64,000 nt of DNA, from assembly GCA_022510565.1 (NCBI GenBank), contig JAFLTE010000002.1:124001-188000 (forward strand), read 5' to 3'. Shown piece by piece: positions 18,224 to 26,700 of this stretch. Below the pieces are notes generated by a model, which was not told the DNA's origin, ran no database searches, and saw nothing but the letters and a program-made list of their open reading frames with translations. The stretch is from Lachnospiraceae bacterium. GTDB taxonomy: Bacteria; Bacillota; Clostridia; Lachnospirales; Lachnospiraceae. Both the position numbers and the translations under genes were made by a program. The first letter of the stretch is position 1; every line of letters starts with the position of its first letter.

Positions 18224-18406
18224 ATGGATACAAAGATACCAGAGCATCTGGTGAAGAATGATGATGATTCATATACGGTGTTTCTCAATACCAGGTTGTC
18301 GCAAGAAAGCCGGACACTCTCTTACTATCATGCTTTGCAGCATATAAGAGATAATGACTTTGAGGGTGGGGATGTGCAAGCTATAGAGGCAAAAGCGCAT
18401 GAATAG
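18224..18406 (+). pseudogene. Short ImmA/IrrE-like fragment without an intact HExxH
   Basis: A 60-codon open frame, MDTKIPEHLVKNDDDSYTVF then SYYHALQHIRDNDFEGGDVQAIEAKAH. The H-x3-H-x-x-x-x-D-F pattern and the trailing acidic helix resemble short ImmA/IrrE-type (DUF955) metallopeptidase proteins of mobile elements, but the catalytic glutamate position of HExxH holds alanine. There is no ribosome site, and the ATG follows the hicB remnant by 6 nt. It is either a broken relic or a small non-catalytic relative; I favour a relic because its neighbours are also broken. Confidence 0.5.
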
Positions 18407-18645
18407 ACGAAAATTTGTTGCAGTAATGTTTATGAACTAAGGAGAAAATTCTAAAACCTATATACAACTATATATAATATGTTATGCTGATAATTAGTCA
18501 TTGGCCAACAAATTTTTTAATATATCTAATATTTTAATCGTTAACGATTAGAGACGTCTCCCAGTGCATGGGATGAGCAATAAGTAAACTCCCAGATAGC
18601 CATAATGCAAATTTTGAAAATTAAAAAAAAATTGAATTTGCATAC
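18407..18645. other. AT-rich spacer with no recognisable gene
   Basis: About 240 nt between the ImmA-like remnant and the promoter of the Abi locus. It is visibly AT-rich with a long A-run near 18622-18631. I see no open frame, RNA gene or clear repeat in it. Confidence 0.6.
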
Positions 18646-18674
18646 TTGACAAGGTATCCACATATAATTATAAT
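18646..18674 (+). promoter_or_regulatory. Consensus promoter of the Abi locus RNA
   Basis: Perfect -35 TTGACA (18646-18651), a 17-nt spacer and perfect -10 TATAAT (18669-18674). This is the strongest sigma-A promoter match noticed in the window. Transcription would start near 18681 and run directly into the hairpin RNA at 18691-18750. Confidence 0.85.
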
Positions 18675-18680
18675 GTAGCT

Positions 18681-18755
18681 AATTAGCGAATGACTGGTGT
18701 CCGGTCACATTTTGAGCCTTGTGAGTGATATTTACTTCAAGGCTCTTTTTGTTTT
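18681..18755 (+). ncRNA. Short hairpin RNA with its own terminator, upstream of the Abi_2 gene
   Basis: From the predicted start near 18681 the transcript forms a 7-bp hairpin at 18691-18707 (TGACTGG-tgt-CCGGTCA, with one G-U pair). A second hairpin pairs GAGCCTTG (18714-18721) with CAAGGCTC (18738-18745) and is followed by TTTTTGTTTT. The second hairpin is a good rho-independent terminator, so a separate RNA of about 70-75 nt is expected, with limited read-through into the Abi gene. Known AbiF/Abi_2 and type III toxin loci often pair a nuclease with a small upstream RNA. The function of this one is inferred. Confidence 0.6.
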
Positions 18756-18770
18756 ACAGGAGATAAAAAT

Positions 18771-19859
18771 ATGCCAAAAGAATTTGATTACACTACTGTC
18801 GAGCAACAAATAAAAATATTAAGGGATAAGGGACTTTTATTTGACGATGAAATGCTGGCAAAAAAACGCTTGGAACGATATGGATATTATAATATCATCA
18901 ATAGCTACAAAGAACCTTATCAATATATTAATAATGGTAAAAAGGAATATATATCAAAAACAACCTTTGAGCAAATCTATTCTATGTTTACCCTTGACCA
19001 TAATTTACGTAATTCTATAATGGCATCCATGCTGGATTTAGAAGCATGTTTAAGGTCGGCAGCTGCCGAGGTTATATCATACAGTTTTGGCACTGACCAT
19101 AACAGTTACTTAAATTTTCGAAATTATCGGGATCGCTTTTCCAAGAATCCTAAATTTACGTTAAATGGAATCCTTGGTGCTCTTCATACAAATGCCAACT
19201 CCGATAAAGATCCCATTAAATATTACCGAGAAAAACACCAAATTGTTCCTCCTTGGATTTTATTAAAAGGAACCTATTTTAGTGTTTTAATAAATTACAT
19301 TAAATGTTTTAAAAATGAACAAAAGTAACACATAATACGTATATTATTACATATTTCTCCAGATGAACCCATTACGGATGAAATTGTATCTTTGTTTCAA
19401 AATATTTTGTTTGTATGTCTCGATTATAGGAATACTGCTGCTCATGGCGGAAGAATATACAATTTTGAATCTTCTCATATAGCAAATATCAAAATATCAG
19501 AGGAACTCATTAGAATTTTCCCTGTGTTAGAAGATGCCTCTGAATCATCAGGCATAGGATTACTTATTATTTTGTTATCAGTTTTTAAGTATAAGCAACC
19601 ACGTACGATTATCCTTAACTCTTTGAATAATCAACTAACCAGACATTTAAATCTATATCCTGATGATATGAATATCTTATCCAATAGCATTAAGATTCCT
19701 ATTCAAATCCAAGAATATGTTTGGATCAATGAAAAAACCAGAACATATCACATAAACGAACATTGCAGTGGCATGATAAATGCTAAAAGAATCAGTTCCA
19801 ATGATATAATTGCTCTGGACTATCAACCTTGCAAAAGATGTATTCGAGATATTACATAA
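18771..19859 (+). pseudogene. Abi_2 (AbiD/AbiF-type) HEPN abortive-infection protein interrupted by an in-frame stop
   Basis: A 362-codon frame broken only by TAA at 19326-19328; both halves stay in the same frame. The first 185 codons show the Abi_2 N-terminus (TVEQQIKILRDKGLLFDDEM, YGYYNIINSYKEP, DLEACLRSAAAE, PPWILLKGTYFSVLINYIK). After the stop the same fold continues (HISPDEPITDEIVSLFQNIL) to LDYRNTAAHGGRIYNF, which contains a HEPN R-x4-H ribonuclease motif, RNTAAH. The end carries a small metal-binding module, YHINEHCSG...PCKRC. AbiF-type HEPN proteins cut RNA during phage infection. As written, the truncated product lacks the catalytic motif. An ACAGGAG ribosome site precedes the ATG. 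One substitution (to AAA, CAA or GAA) would restore the protein; sequencing error is a second possibility. Confidence 0.85.
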
Positions 19860-19869
19860 ATACAAAACT

Positions 19870-19893
19870 GCTCCGGTGCGCCAACACCGGAGC
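19870..19893. terminator. Strong hairpin downstream of the Abi gene
   Basis: Nine-base-pair stem GCTCCGGTG (19870-19878) with CACCGGAGC (19885-19893) around a 6-nt loop, 10 nt after the Abi stop codon. No T-run follows on the plus strand, but the minus strand has AGTTTTGTATTT, so it may terminate in either direction with unequal strength. Confidence 0.5.
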
Positions 19894-19943
19894 GGATAGG
19901 AACTATACCGGGAGTACCGATATAATCCACCTTAGACAAGTGA

Positions 19944-20050
19944 AATTATATCATTCTCCCGAGCGGTTCTTTTCGTTGTCAGGTCTATGATTACACAGAC
20001 GCACAGGGCAAACTCACATTTTCAAGAACTATGCAACACAAAATACAACA
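19944..20050 (+). pseudogene. N-terminal scrap of a phage-type integrase
   Basis: A start-less open stretch reads LPSGSFRCQVYDYTDAQGKL at 19956-20015. This resembles the arm/SAM-like N-terminus of tyrosine recombinases in Clostridial mobile elements (pattern LPSGSWRCxVYDYTDxxGKRxYKSFT). Similarity fades within about 12 codons, and the frame then runs into the tRNA-Met terminator. The catalytic domain is absent. Its place next to a tRNA operon fits an element that integrated there and was later lost. The match is short, so the call is tentative. Confidence 0.45.
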
Positions 20051-20054
20051 CGAA

Positions 20055-20086
20055 ATAGAAAAACACCGCAGTTTGCGGTGTTTTTA
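20055..20086 (-). terminator. Terminator of the tRNA-Val/tRNA-Met operon
   Basis: AAACACCGCA and TGCGGTGTTT form a tight hairpin with loop GTT/AAC; on the minus strand it is followed by TTTTTCTATTT and begins 3 nt after the 3' end of tRNA-Met. The stem is flanked by A/T on both sides, so it could also act on plus-strand transcripts. Confidence 0.8.
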
Positions 20087-20088
20087 AG

Positions 20089-20162
20089 TAGCGAGAGGGG
20101 GATTTGAACCCTCGACACTACGGGTATGAACCGTATGCTCTAGCCAACTGAGCTATCTCGCC
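20089..20162 (-). tRNA. tRNA-Met (CAT)
   Basis: A 74-nt cloverleaf on the minus strand: acceptor GGCGAGA pairs with TCTCGCT (first pair G-U), D-arm AGCTCAGTTGGCTAGAGC, anticodon loop with CAT in GGTTCATACCC, T-loop GTTCAAATC and discriminator A. The weak first pair could hint at an initiator, but the G-rich anticodon stem of initiators is missing, so elongator is favoured; a tRNA-Ile2 (lysidine) identity cannot be fully excluded. No CCA is encoded. It follows tRNA-Val in one transcript. Confidence 0.93.
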
Positions 20163-20184
20163 ATATTCGGTTAAAGGTTATAAA

Positions 20185-20257
20185 TGGGGCCTATAGGGCT
20201 CGAACCTATGACCCTCTGCTTGTAAGGCAGATGCTCTCCCAGCTGAGCTAAGACCCC
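20185..20257 (-). tRNA. tRNA-Val (TAC)
   Basis: A 73-nt cloverleaf on the minus strand: acceptor GGGGTCT with AGGCCCC, D-arm AGCTCAGCTGGGAGAGC, anticodon loop CTTACAA with anticodon TAC, T-loop GTTCGAGCC and discriminator A. No CCA is encoded. It is the first gene of a two-tRNA operon. Confidence 0.96.
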
Positions 20258-20292
20258 ATATATAAGCGGGCTACTCTTGAACCCGCTTTGCT

Positions 20293-20322
20293 AGTATACA
20301 ATTACTTGCAACTGCTTGTCAA
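20293..20322 (-). promoter_or_regulatory. Promoter of the tRNA-Val/tRNA-Met operon
   Basis: Minus strand -35 TTGACA (20317-20322), 18-nt spacer, -10 TATACT (20293-20298), about 36 nt before tRNA-Val. A GC-rich hairpin (AGCGGG/CCCGCT, about 20263-20286) lies between the promoter and the tRNA in the 5' leader and may be removed by processing. Confidence 0.7.
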
Positions 20323-20423
20323 GTATTTTGCCAAAAATTTTTGATTTAGCCATGCCATTTGCCCTTTGTGAGCAAGCTCCCACGGACAATATGCATAATT
20401 ATCTCTGCATGGCTGAACTGTAA

Positions 20424-22205
20424 TCACATTCTCTCCGGTGCGGAAAAACCGAGTAGGTCAATACAAACCTCAAGAATATCTCTGGTCAATATGAGAAGCG
20501 CAATCCAACCGGACTTCTTCTGTGCATCCTCCTCTGCCAGAATCTTGGTCTCGTGATAGAAGTGGTTAAACGCATTGGCTATATCGTAGATGTAAGCACA
20601 TATTCTATGGGGTGCAAGTTCCTCATAAGCCGCCTCCATCACGGTGTTGAACTTAGCCACCTCCAGCATCAGACTCTTCTCGGAATCATTTACCGCCTCT
20701 TGAATGACCGTTCCAGTCAATGTGCCGCCCATCTCAATATACTTATTCAAGATTGACTTGATTCGTACAATCGTATAGAGGATATATGGACCTGTATCAC
20801 CCTCGAAGGACGTGAACCTGTCTATATCAAATATATAGTCCTTGGAAGCCTGATTCGACAAGTCACCGTATTTGACCGCCGCAAGACCGACCACCTTCGC
20901 TGTCTGCTCCGCTTCCTGCTCATTGACTTCGTAGCCCTTGGTCTCCGCATTTTCCCGAATCTTGCGAAGCATCTCCTCATTGATGTCCCCGATAAGGTTT
21001 TCAAGCCGCATAACACCGCCATCACGCGTCTTGAAGGGCTTGCCGTCCTTACCGTTCATGGTGCCGTTACAGATGTGTATAAACTCTGTATCAGCATTGA
21101 CCAGTCCGGTCTTTCGCGCACAGCGGAATACCTGTTCAAAATACAATTCCTGCCGCTTATCCGTCACATAAATCATTCTGTCAGGACGGTATTTTTCCAT
21201 ACGATCCATTATGGTTGCCAAATCGGTCGTATTGTACAATGAAGCTCCGTCCGACTTCAAAATCATACACGGCGGCATTTCTTTGGTATCCGTCTCTTCT
21301 TTGACATCCACCACGAGTGCACCGTCGCTTAAATATGCATATCCGCCCTTTTTCATCATTTCCACCATGCCGGGAATGAGCTCTTGTACGTCTGATTCGC
21401 CTTTCCAGAGATCGAACTCCACATCCAGATTATCGTAATTTTTCTTAAGGTCATCCACGGACACACGCATCATGTGATTCCACAAGGCGCGATGACCACG
21501 CACGCCACTCTGCAGCTTGTAGGTAGCCTCCATCGCTGCCGCCTTATACTCCGCATCCTCCTTGGATTTCGCGCTCGCCGTGGGATAGATTTCTTCCAAT
21601 TCCGATATGGTAAAAGGTGCCTCCGCAGGATATTCGCCTTCATAAGAATCGTCGAAATAAATCAGGTCAGGCTGTCTCTTCTGAAGCTCCGTAATCACGA
21701 GTCCCATCTGTAAGCCCCAATCCCCCATGTGGATATCGCCGATTACATCGTGTCCCGCATAACGGCAGATTCTCTTAACACTCTCACCGATGATGGCTGG
21801 GCGAAGATGTCCTACATGAAGCGGTTTCGCCACGTTGGCTCCGCCATAATCAATGATAATCTTTTTGGGCTTTTCAGGCATCTGTAAGCCGAATTTCTCA
21901 GCGTCTTTCATGTTGCGCAGATAACCACTGACGAAGGACTCTTTCACCTTCATATTCAGGAACCCCGGTGCCACAGCGGACACTTCCGCAAGCACATCGC
22001 TCTGTTGTAACTTCTCTGCTACATCCTGCGCAATCACAAGCGGCGCTTTATGATATTTCTTGGCCCCCGCCATCGCGCCGTTACACTGGTATTCACACAG
22101 GTCTGGTCTGTTGGACAGCGTTACCCTTCCGAGTTCCGCGTCATAATCTGCCGCCTCAAATGCTTTCTTTACCTCTTCCGAAATTAAATCCAGTATTTTT
22201 TGCAT
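20424..22205 (-). CDS. argS: Arginyl-tRNA synthetase
   Basis: A 593-residue class I synthetase that charges tRNA-Arg. Seen: the N-terminal Arg-tRNA recognition domain (residues 1-100), the HIGH-type motif PLHVGHLRP after GGANVAK near residue 130, the catalytic core with DNLDVEFDLWKGES, and the anticodon-binding DALR domain ending YHETKILAE...LGFSAPERM. A KMSKS-like site is present only as KPFKTRDGG, as in many ArgRS enzymes. Ribosome site AGAGGA precedes the ATG. Downstream a long-range stem AGCCATGC/GCATGGCT (20348-20413) surrounding GTGGGAGC-tt-GCTCAC may form the 3' end of the mRNA. Confidence 0.97.
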   Translation of the reverse strand: MQKILDLISEEVKKAFEAADYDAELGRVTLSNRPDLCEYQCNGAMAGAKKYHKAPLVIAQDVAEKLQQSDVLAEVSAVAPGFLNMKVKESFVSGYLRNMKDAEKFGLQMPEKPKKIIIDYGGANVAKPLHVGHLRPAIIGESVKRICRYAGHDVIGDIHMGDWGLQMGLVITELQKRQPDLIYFDDSYEGEYPAEAPFTISELEEIYPTASAKSKEDAEYKAAAMEATYKLQSGVRGHRALWNHMMRVSVDDLKKNYDNLDVEFDLWKGESDVQELIPGMVEMMKKGGYAYLSDGALVVDVKEETDTKEMPPCMILKSDGASLYNTTDLATIMDRMEKYRPDRMIYVTDKRQELYFEQVFRCARKTGLVNADTEFIHICNGTMNGKDGKPFKTRDGGVMRLENLIGDINEEMLRKIRENAETKGYEVNEQEAEQTAKVVGLAAVKYGDLSNQASKDYIFDIDRFTSFEGDTGPYILYTIVRIKSILNKYIEMGGTLTGTVIQEAVNDSEKSLMLEVAKFNTVMEAAYEELAPHRICAYIYDIANAFNHFYHETKILAEEDAQKKSGWIALLILTRDILEVCIDLLGFSAPERM

Positions 22206-22402
22206 ATCAAAATCCTCTTATTATATCTATTTTCGTATTTTACTTTACTATCTTATAGAGCCACAGTTGCAGCATGCGTCTATTTTACCTTATTTATCTG
22301 CAAAATCCAAGCTAAATATAATCTTACTAGTTCTTTTTACTCTGTTACTCCCTTTTTACAAAAGTGTTCCTACGATAAATCGGAATTTCCCCATTACTTA
22401 CA

Positions 22403-22891
22403 TTATATTTTTAGAACAATTTTGTACTCTTTGACTTCTCGACTTCCATTCGGTATTTTAATAACATTTGTAACCTCTCCTTTGATTTCAAACCCTTGTG
22501 CTAAATATAAATTTAAGGCATCTGGATTGTTTAAAAGCACTTCAGTTGTATATAGCTTCACTTGTTTCTGTTTCAATAATTCTTTAACCTTAACAAAAAT
22601 ACTACTTGAAATTCCAAGTCTACGATAATCTGGAATAGTACCAGTAAGAATATCATAAGCAGTTTCCTTATCATTTTTTAATATACTATTTAAAACAAAA
22701 CTCACAAGTTCACCCGTTTCAATATCAAATGCTCCTACTGAAATACTTGCATCATAATTATGGGATTCAAGCATTTCACAAAAAGTCTCATAATCAGCTT
22801 CCTTAGTTATGCGAAAACCAACAAAAGCTTTCATAAAAGCATCATATAATGTTGCATAAGATACATCTTCAAGCGTTGTATATGTAATCAT
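22403..22891 (-). CDS. GNAT-family N-acetyltransferase
   Basis: A 162-residue putative acyltransferase using acetyl-CoA on an amine. Seen: the GNAT core AFDIETGELVSFVLNSIL, the acetyl-CoA loop region TGTIPDYRRLGISSSIFVKV (an R/Q-x-x-G-x-G/A variant, RRLGIS) and the last strand VLLNNPDALNLYLAQGFEIKGEVTNVIKI. The start at 22891 is chosen because AAAGGA is correctly placed before MITYTTLEDV, whereas the upstream in-frame ATG codons lack one. Base composition is visibly more AT-rich than the flanking argS and queH genes, which suggests recent acquisition. The substrate is unknown. It stands alone, with 100-200 nt of empty sequence on each side. Confidence 0.85.
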   Translation of the reverse strand: MITYTTLEDVSYATLYDAFMKAFVGFRITKEADYETFCEMLESHNYDASISVGAFDIETGELVSFVLNSILKNDKETAYDILTGTIPDYRRLGISSSIFVKVKELLKQKQVKLYTTEVLLNNPDALNLYLAQGFEIKGEVTNVIKIPNGSREVKEYKIVLKI

Positions 22892-23006
22892 TACATCTAT
22901 TCCTTTCATGTCACACAAACTGCGATTTATCTTACCAACAACACAAATGTAAAAGGAAACCTCTGTTATTACTCATATAATACCGATTTCCGATATATAT
23001 TTATGC

Positions 23007-23693
23007 TCAACTTCTCTGCCGCTCCCGCTCTTCCTTGGAGTAGACGCACCCGCAATAGTCCTGCCTGTACAGATCATACTCTTTCGACAACTCGATGGAA
23101 CGCTGATATCCACCTTTTTTCTTAAAGTCCGATGGCAGCCAGCTTACACCGTATTCCGCCGCAAGCCGTTCTCCGATTTCATTGAGCTTCACCGCATTTT
23201 TTAGAGGACTGATTGTTAAGGTCGTGGCAAAATAGTCATACTTTCCTGCCTGTGCCCGCTTAGCAGTCTCCCGGAGTCTGAGTTCATAGCAGACAAAACA
23301 CCGCTCGCCGCCTTCCGGACATAGTTCTAACCCCCGCGCAATCTCATAGAAGCTCTGCGGCTCGTAGTCGCCTTCCACAACATCGATTAAATAGCTTCTG
23401 TTATTTATATTTTTCTCCTGTGTCTGCACACTATTCCCCAAAAGTGCTTCATTATACGCCGAAATCAGCCTCTTCTGCTCCGCCACCCGCTTGCGGTATT
23501 CCTCTTCCATAGAGATATTAGGATTATAATAAAATACGGTGATCCGAAAGTACGTCCGCAAATATTCCAACACATAACTGCTGCACGGTGCACAGCAGCT
23601 GTGTAAAAAAAGAGTCGGCGCGCTTTTATCATCCGCACCGATACTTTCTATTATTTTGTCTAATTCCTTCTGATAATTCCTGACCGCGTTCAT
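23007..23693 (-). CDS. queH: Epoxyqueuosine reductase QueH
   Basis: A 228-residue enzyme of the DUF208/QueH family, which performs the last step of queuosine synthesis in tRNA, reducing epoxyqueuosine. Seen: the Cys pair in LHSCCAPCSSYVLEYL near residue 33, FYYNPNISMEEEY, a second cysteine group GGERCFVCYELRL, TTLTISPLKN and the C-terminal YCGCVYS; these cysteines bind an iron-sulfur cluster and metal. Ribosome site GGAGG lies 6 nt before the ATG. It sits just downstream of carB (gap about 34 nt on the same strand) and could be read with it. Confidence 0.94.
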   Translation of the reverse strand: MNAVRNYQKELDKIIESIGADDKSAPTLFLHSCCAPCSSYVLEYLRTYFRITVFYYNPNISMEEEYRKRVAEQKRLISAYNEALLGNSVQTQEKNINNRSYLIDVVEGDYEPQSFYEIARGLELCPEGGERCFVCYELRLRETAKRAQAGKYDYFATTLTISPLKNAVKLNEIGERLAAEYGVSWLPSDFKKKGGYQRSIELSKEYDLYRQDYCGCVYSKEERERQRS

Positions 23694-23727
23694 CGATTTC
23701 CTCCACGTCAGAACAATTCACTCTCTG

Positions 23728-26700
23728 TTATTGCCTGCTGCCCCGTCTCGCAATCGTGGCAATATCCACCAGCGTCATCTCACCTTGTGAAGCCGCATTC
23801 TCCAGACTCGACACGAGTGCCGTGGCGGTATCCATCGCCGTGATGCAGTTGACACCTGTTTCGATGGCAGTTCGGCGAATCAGGAAGCCGTCCCTGTTCT
23901 TGTCACGTCCCTGGGTAGGTGTATCGATGACCAAATCTATCTTATGTCCCAGAATCAAATCCATGACCGTGGGCGATTCCTGCTGAATCTTATTGACTTT
24001 TCTCGCCTTGACCCCGGCATCATTCAACGCCGCAGCGGTACTCCTCGTGGCATAGATGATATAGCCCAGCTTCTCAAAGCGGCGTGCTACTTCTATCGCC
24101 TCTCCCTTATCCGCATCCTTGACGGTGATAATAATCTGCTTATGCTTGGGCAGGTTGACGCCCGCACCGAGAAACGCCTTATAGAGAGCCTCATTAAAAG
24201 TCTTGGCAATTCCCAGGCACTCTCCGGTGGACTTCATTTCGGGTCCTAGGCTGATTTCCGCACCCCGAATTTTCTCAAAAGAGAATACCGGCATCTTGAT
24301 GGCAAAGTAGTCTGCCGCAGGCTGCAAGCCCGGCTCATAACCCAAATCTCGGATTTTCTTGCCGATTATCACCTCTGTGGCGAGGTCCACGATGGGAATA
24401 CCCGTCACCTTGCTGATATAAGGCACGGTACGGGAGGAACGTGGATTGACCTCTATCACATATACCTCATCACCCATGGCAATAAACTGTATGTTAATCA
24501 GACCGATTACATGGAGTGCCTTCGCCAATCTTCTGGAATACTCCGCAATGGTTTCCTTCACCTTCTCGCTAACCGTGAATGCCGGATAGACAGAAATACT
24601 GTCTCCGGAATGTACGCCGGTTCTCTCGATATGCTCCATAATACCCGGAATCAGAATATCCGTACCGTCGCACACCGCGTCCACTTCCAGTTCTTTACCC
24701 TGCAGGTATTTATCTACCAGAATCGGATGATCCTGCTCATAGCGGTTAATTACCGCCATAAATTCCTCGATTTCTTGATCGGACAGCGCAATCTGCATAC
24801 CCTGACCACCCAGCACGTATGAGGGACGCACGAGCACGGGATAGCCGAGTCTGTTCGCCACTGCCTTAGCTTCCTCTGCGGTATATACCGTACCGCCGGC
24901 AGCTCTGGGAATCTCAGTCTCTTCCAGAATCTTATCAAAAAGTTCCCTGTCCTCCGCCGCGTCTACATCTTCCGCTTTCGTCCCCAAAATCGGCACGCCC
25001 ATCTTCATCAGGCTCTCCGTCAGCTTAATTGCAGTCTGCCCGCCGAACTGTACAACCGCGCCGTCGGGTTTCTCCACGTTTACAATATTTTCCACATCCT
25101 CAGGCGTCAGCGGCTCAAAGTAGAGCTTATCGGCGATATCAAAGTCGGTGCTGACCGTCTCAGGGTTGTTGTTGATAATGATTGTCTCGTACCCTTCTTT
25201 GGCAAAAGCCCATGTAGCATGCACCGAACAGTAGTCGAACTCGATACCCTGTCCGATACGAATCGGACCGGAGCCCAACACCAGAACTTTTTTCTTCGGG
25301 TGCGTCTCCTCCACCTCCGTCTCTGAACCGAACACGGAATAGTAATAAGGTGTACTTGCCGCGAACTCCGCCGCACAGGTGTCTACCATCTTGAAGGCGG
25401 CTACGATGCCGTTGTCATAGCGCATCTTCTTGATTTCATCCTCTTTTTTACCTGTCAGACGCGCAATTACCGTATCGGGGAACTCAAGCCGCTTCGCTTC
25501 TTTTAAAAGTTCCACGGTAAGCGGCCCCTCTTCCAGTGCCGCTTCCATTTCAGTCAGGATTGCAAGCTTGTCTATAAACCAATGGTCAACCATTGTAATT
25601 TCATGGATGGTATCGTAATCCACGCCCTTGCGAAGCGCCTCAGCGATAATATAAATCCGCTGGTCGTCCACAGTTTTCATGCGCTCGATCAGTTCCTCTT
25701 CGGAAAGATCAGAAAAATCGTAGCTCCGCAGGCAGTCCACATGCTGTTCCAACGAGCGGATTGCCTTCATCAGCGCACCTTCAAAGTTATTGCCGATACT
25801 CATAACTTCTCCGGTAGCCTTCATCTGGGTTGTAAGTGTACGTTTAGCCGTTATAAATTTATCAAAAGGAAGTCTGGGTATTTTTACCACACAGTAATCC
25901 AGTGTAGGCTCGAAGCTGGCATATGTCTTACCCGTAATGGCATTCTTGATCTCATCCAATGTGTAGCCGAGCGCTATTTTGGCCGCCACCTTGGCTATGG
26001 GATAGCCCGTCGCCTTAGATGCCAGTGCCGAAGAACGGCTCACACGAGGATTCACCTCGATAACGCAGTATTCAAAACTGGTGGGGTGCAGGGCAAACTG
26101 CACGTTACATCCTCCCGTGATGCCCAGTTCGTTAATAATATTAAGTGCAGAACTGCGCAGCATCTGATACTCTTTATCGCCCAGAGTCTGGGACGGAGCC
26201 ACAACGATACTGTCGCCCGTATGAACGCCCACCGGGTCTATGTTTTCCATGTTACATACAGTGATACAGTTGCCCGCACTGTCGCGCATCACCTCATACT
26301 CTATTTCCTTCCAGCCTGCGATACAGCGTTCCACCAAAACCTGTCCCACACGGGAAAGCCGCAGACCGTTCGCAAGAATCTCTTCCAATTCAATCTGGTT
26401 ATGGGCGATACCACCGCCGGAACCTCCCAGCGTATAAGCGGGACGCAGCACGACCGGATATCCGATCTTCGTGGCAAAAGCGATGCCGTCCTCGATATTC
26501 TCCACCACGAGAGACGGCGCACACGGCTCACCGATTTTCTCCATGGTCTCCTTAAACTCCAAACGGTCTTCCGCCTTCTTAATGGTCGCTGCGGTAGTTC
26601 CCAGAAGTGTAACCCCATGCTCCTTAAGGAATCCCGACTCATCCAGCTCCATACCCAGATTCAGTCCCGCCTGACCGCCCATGTTGGGCAACAGACTGTC

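Noticed and set aside
19326-19328. Programmed stop-codon readthrough in the Abi gene
   Set aside because: The context (AAG TAA CAC) has no recognisable recoding signal or downstream structure, and neighbours are also decayed, so mutation is the simpler reading.
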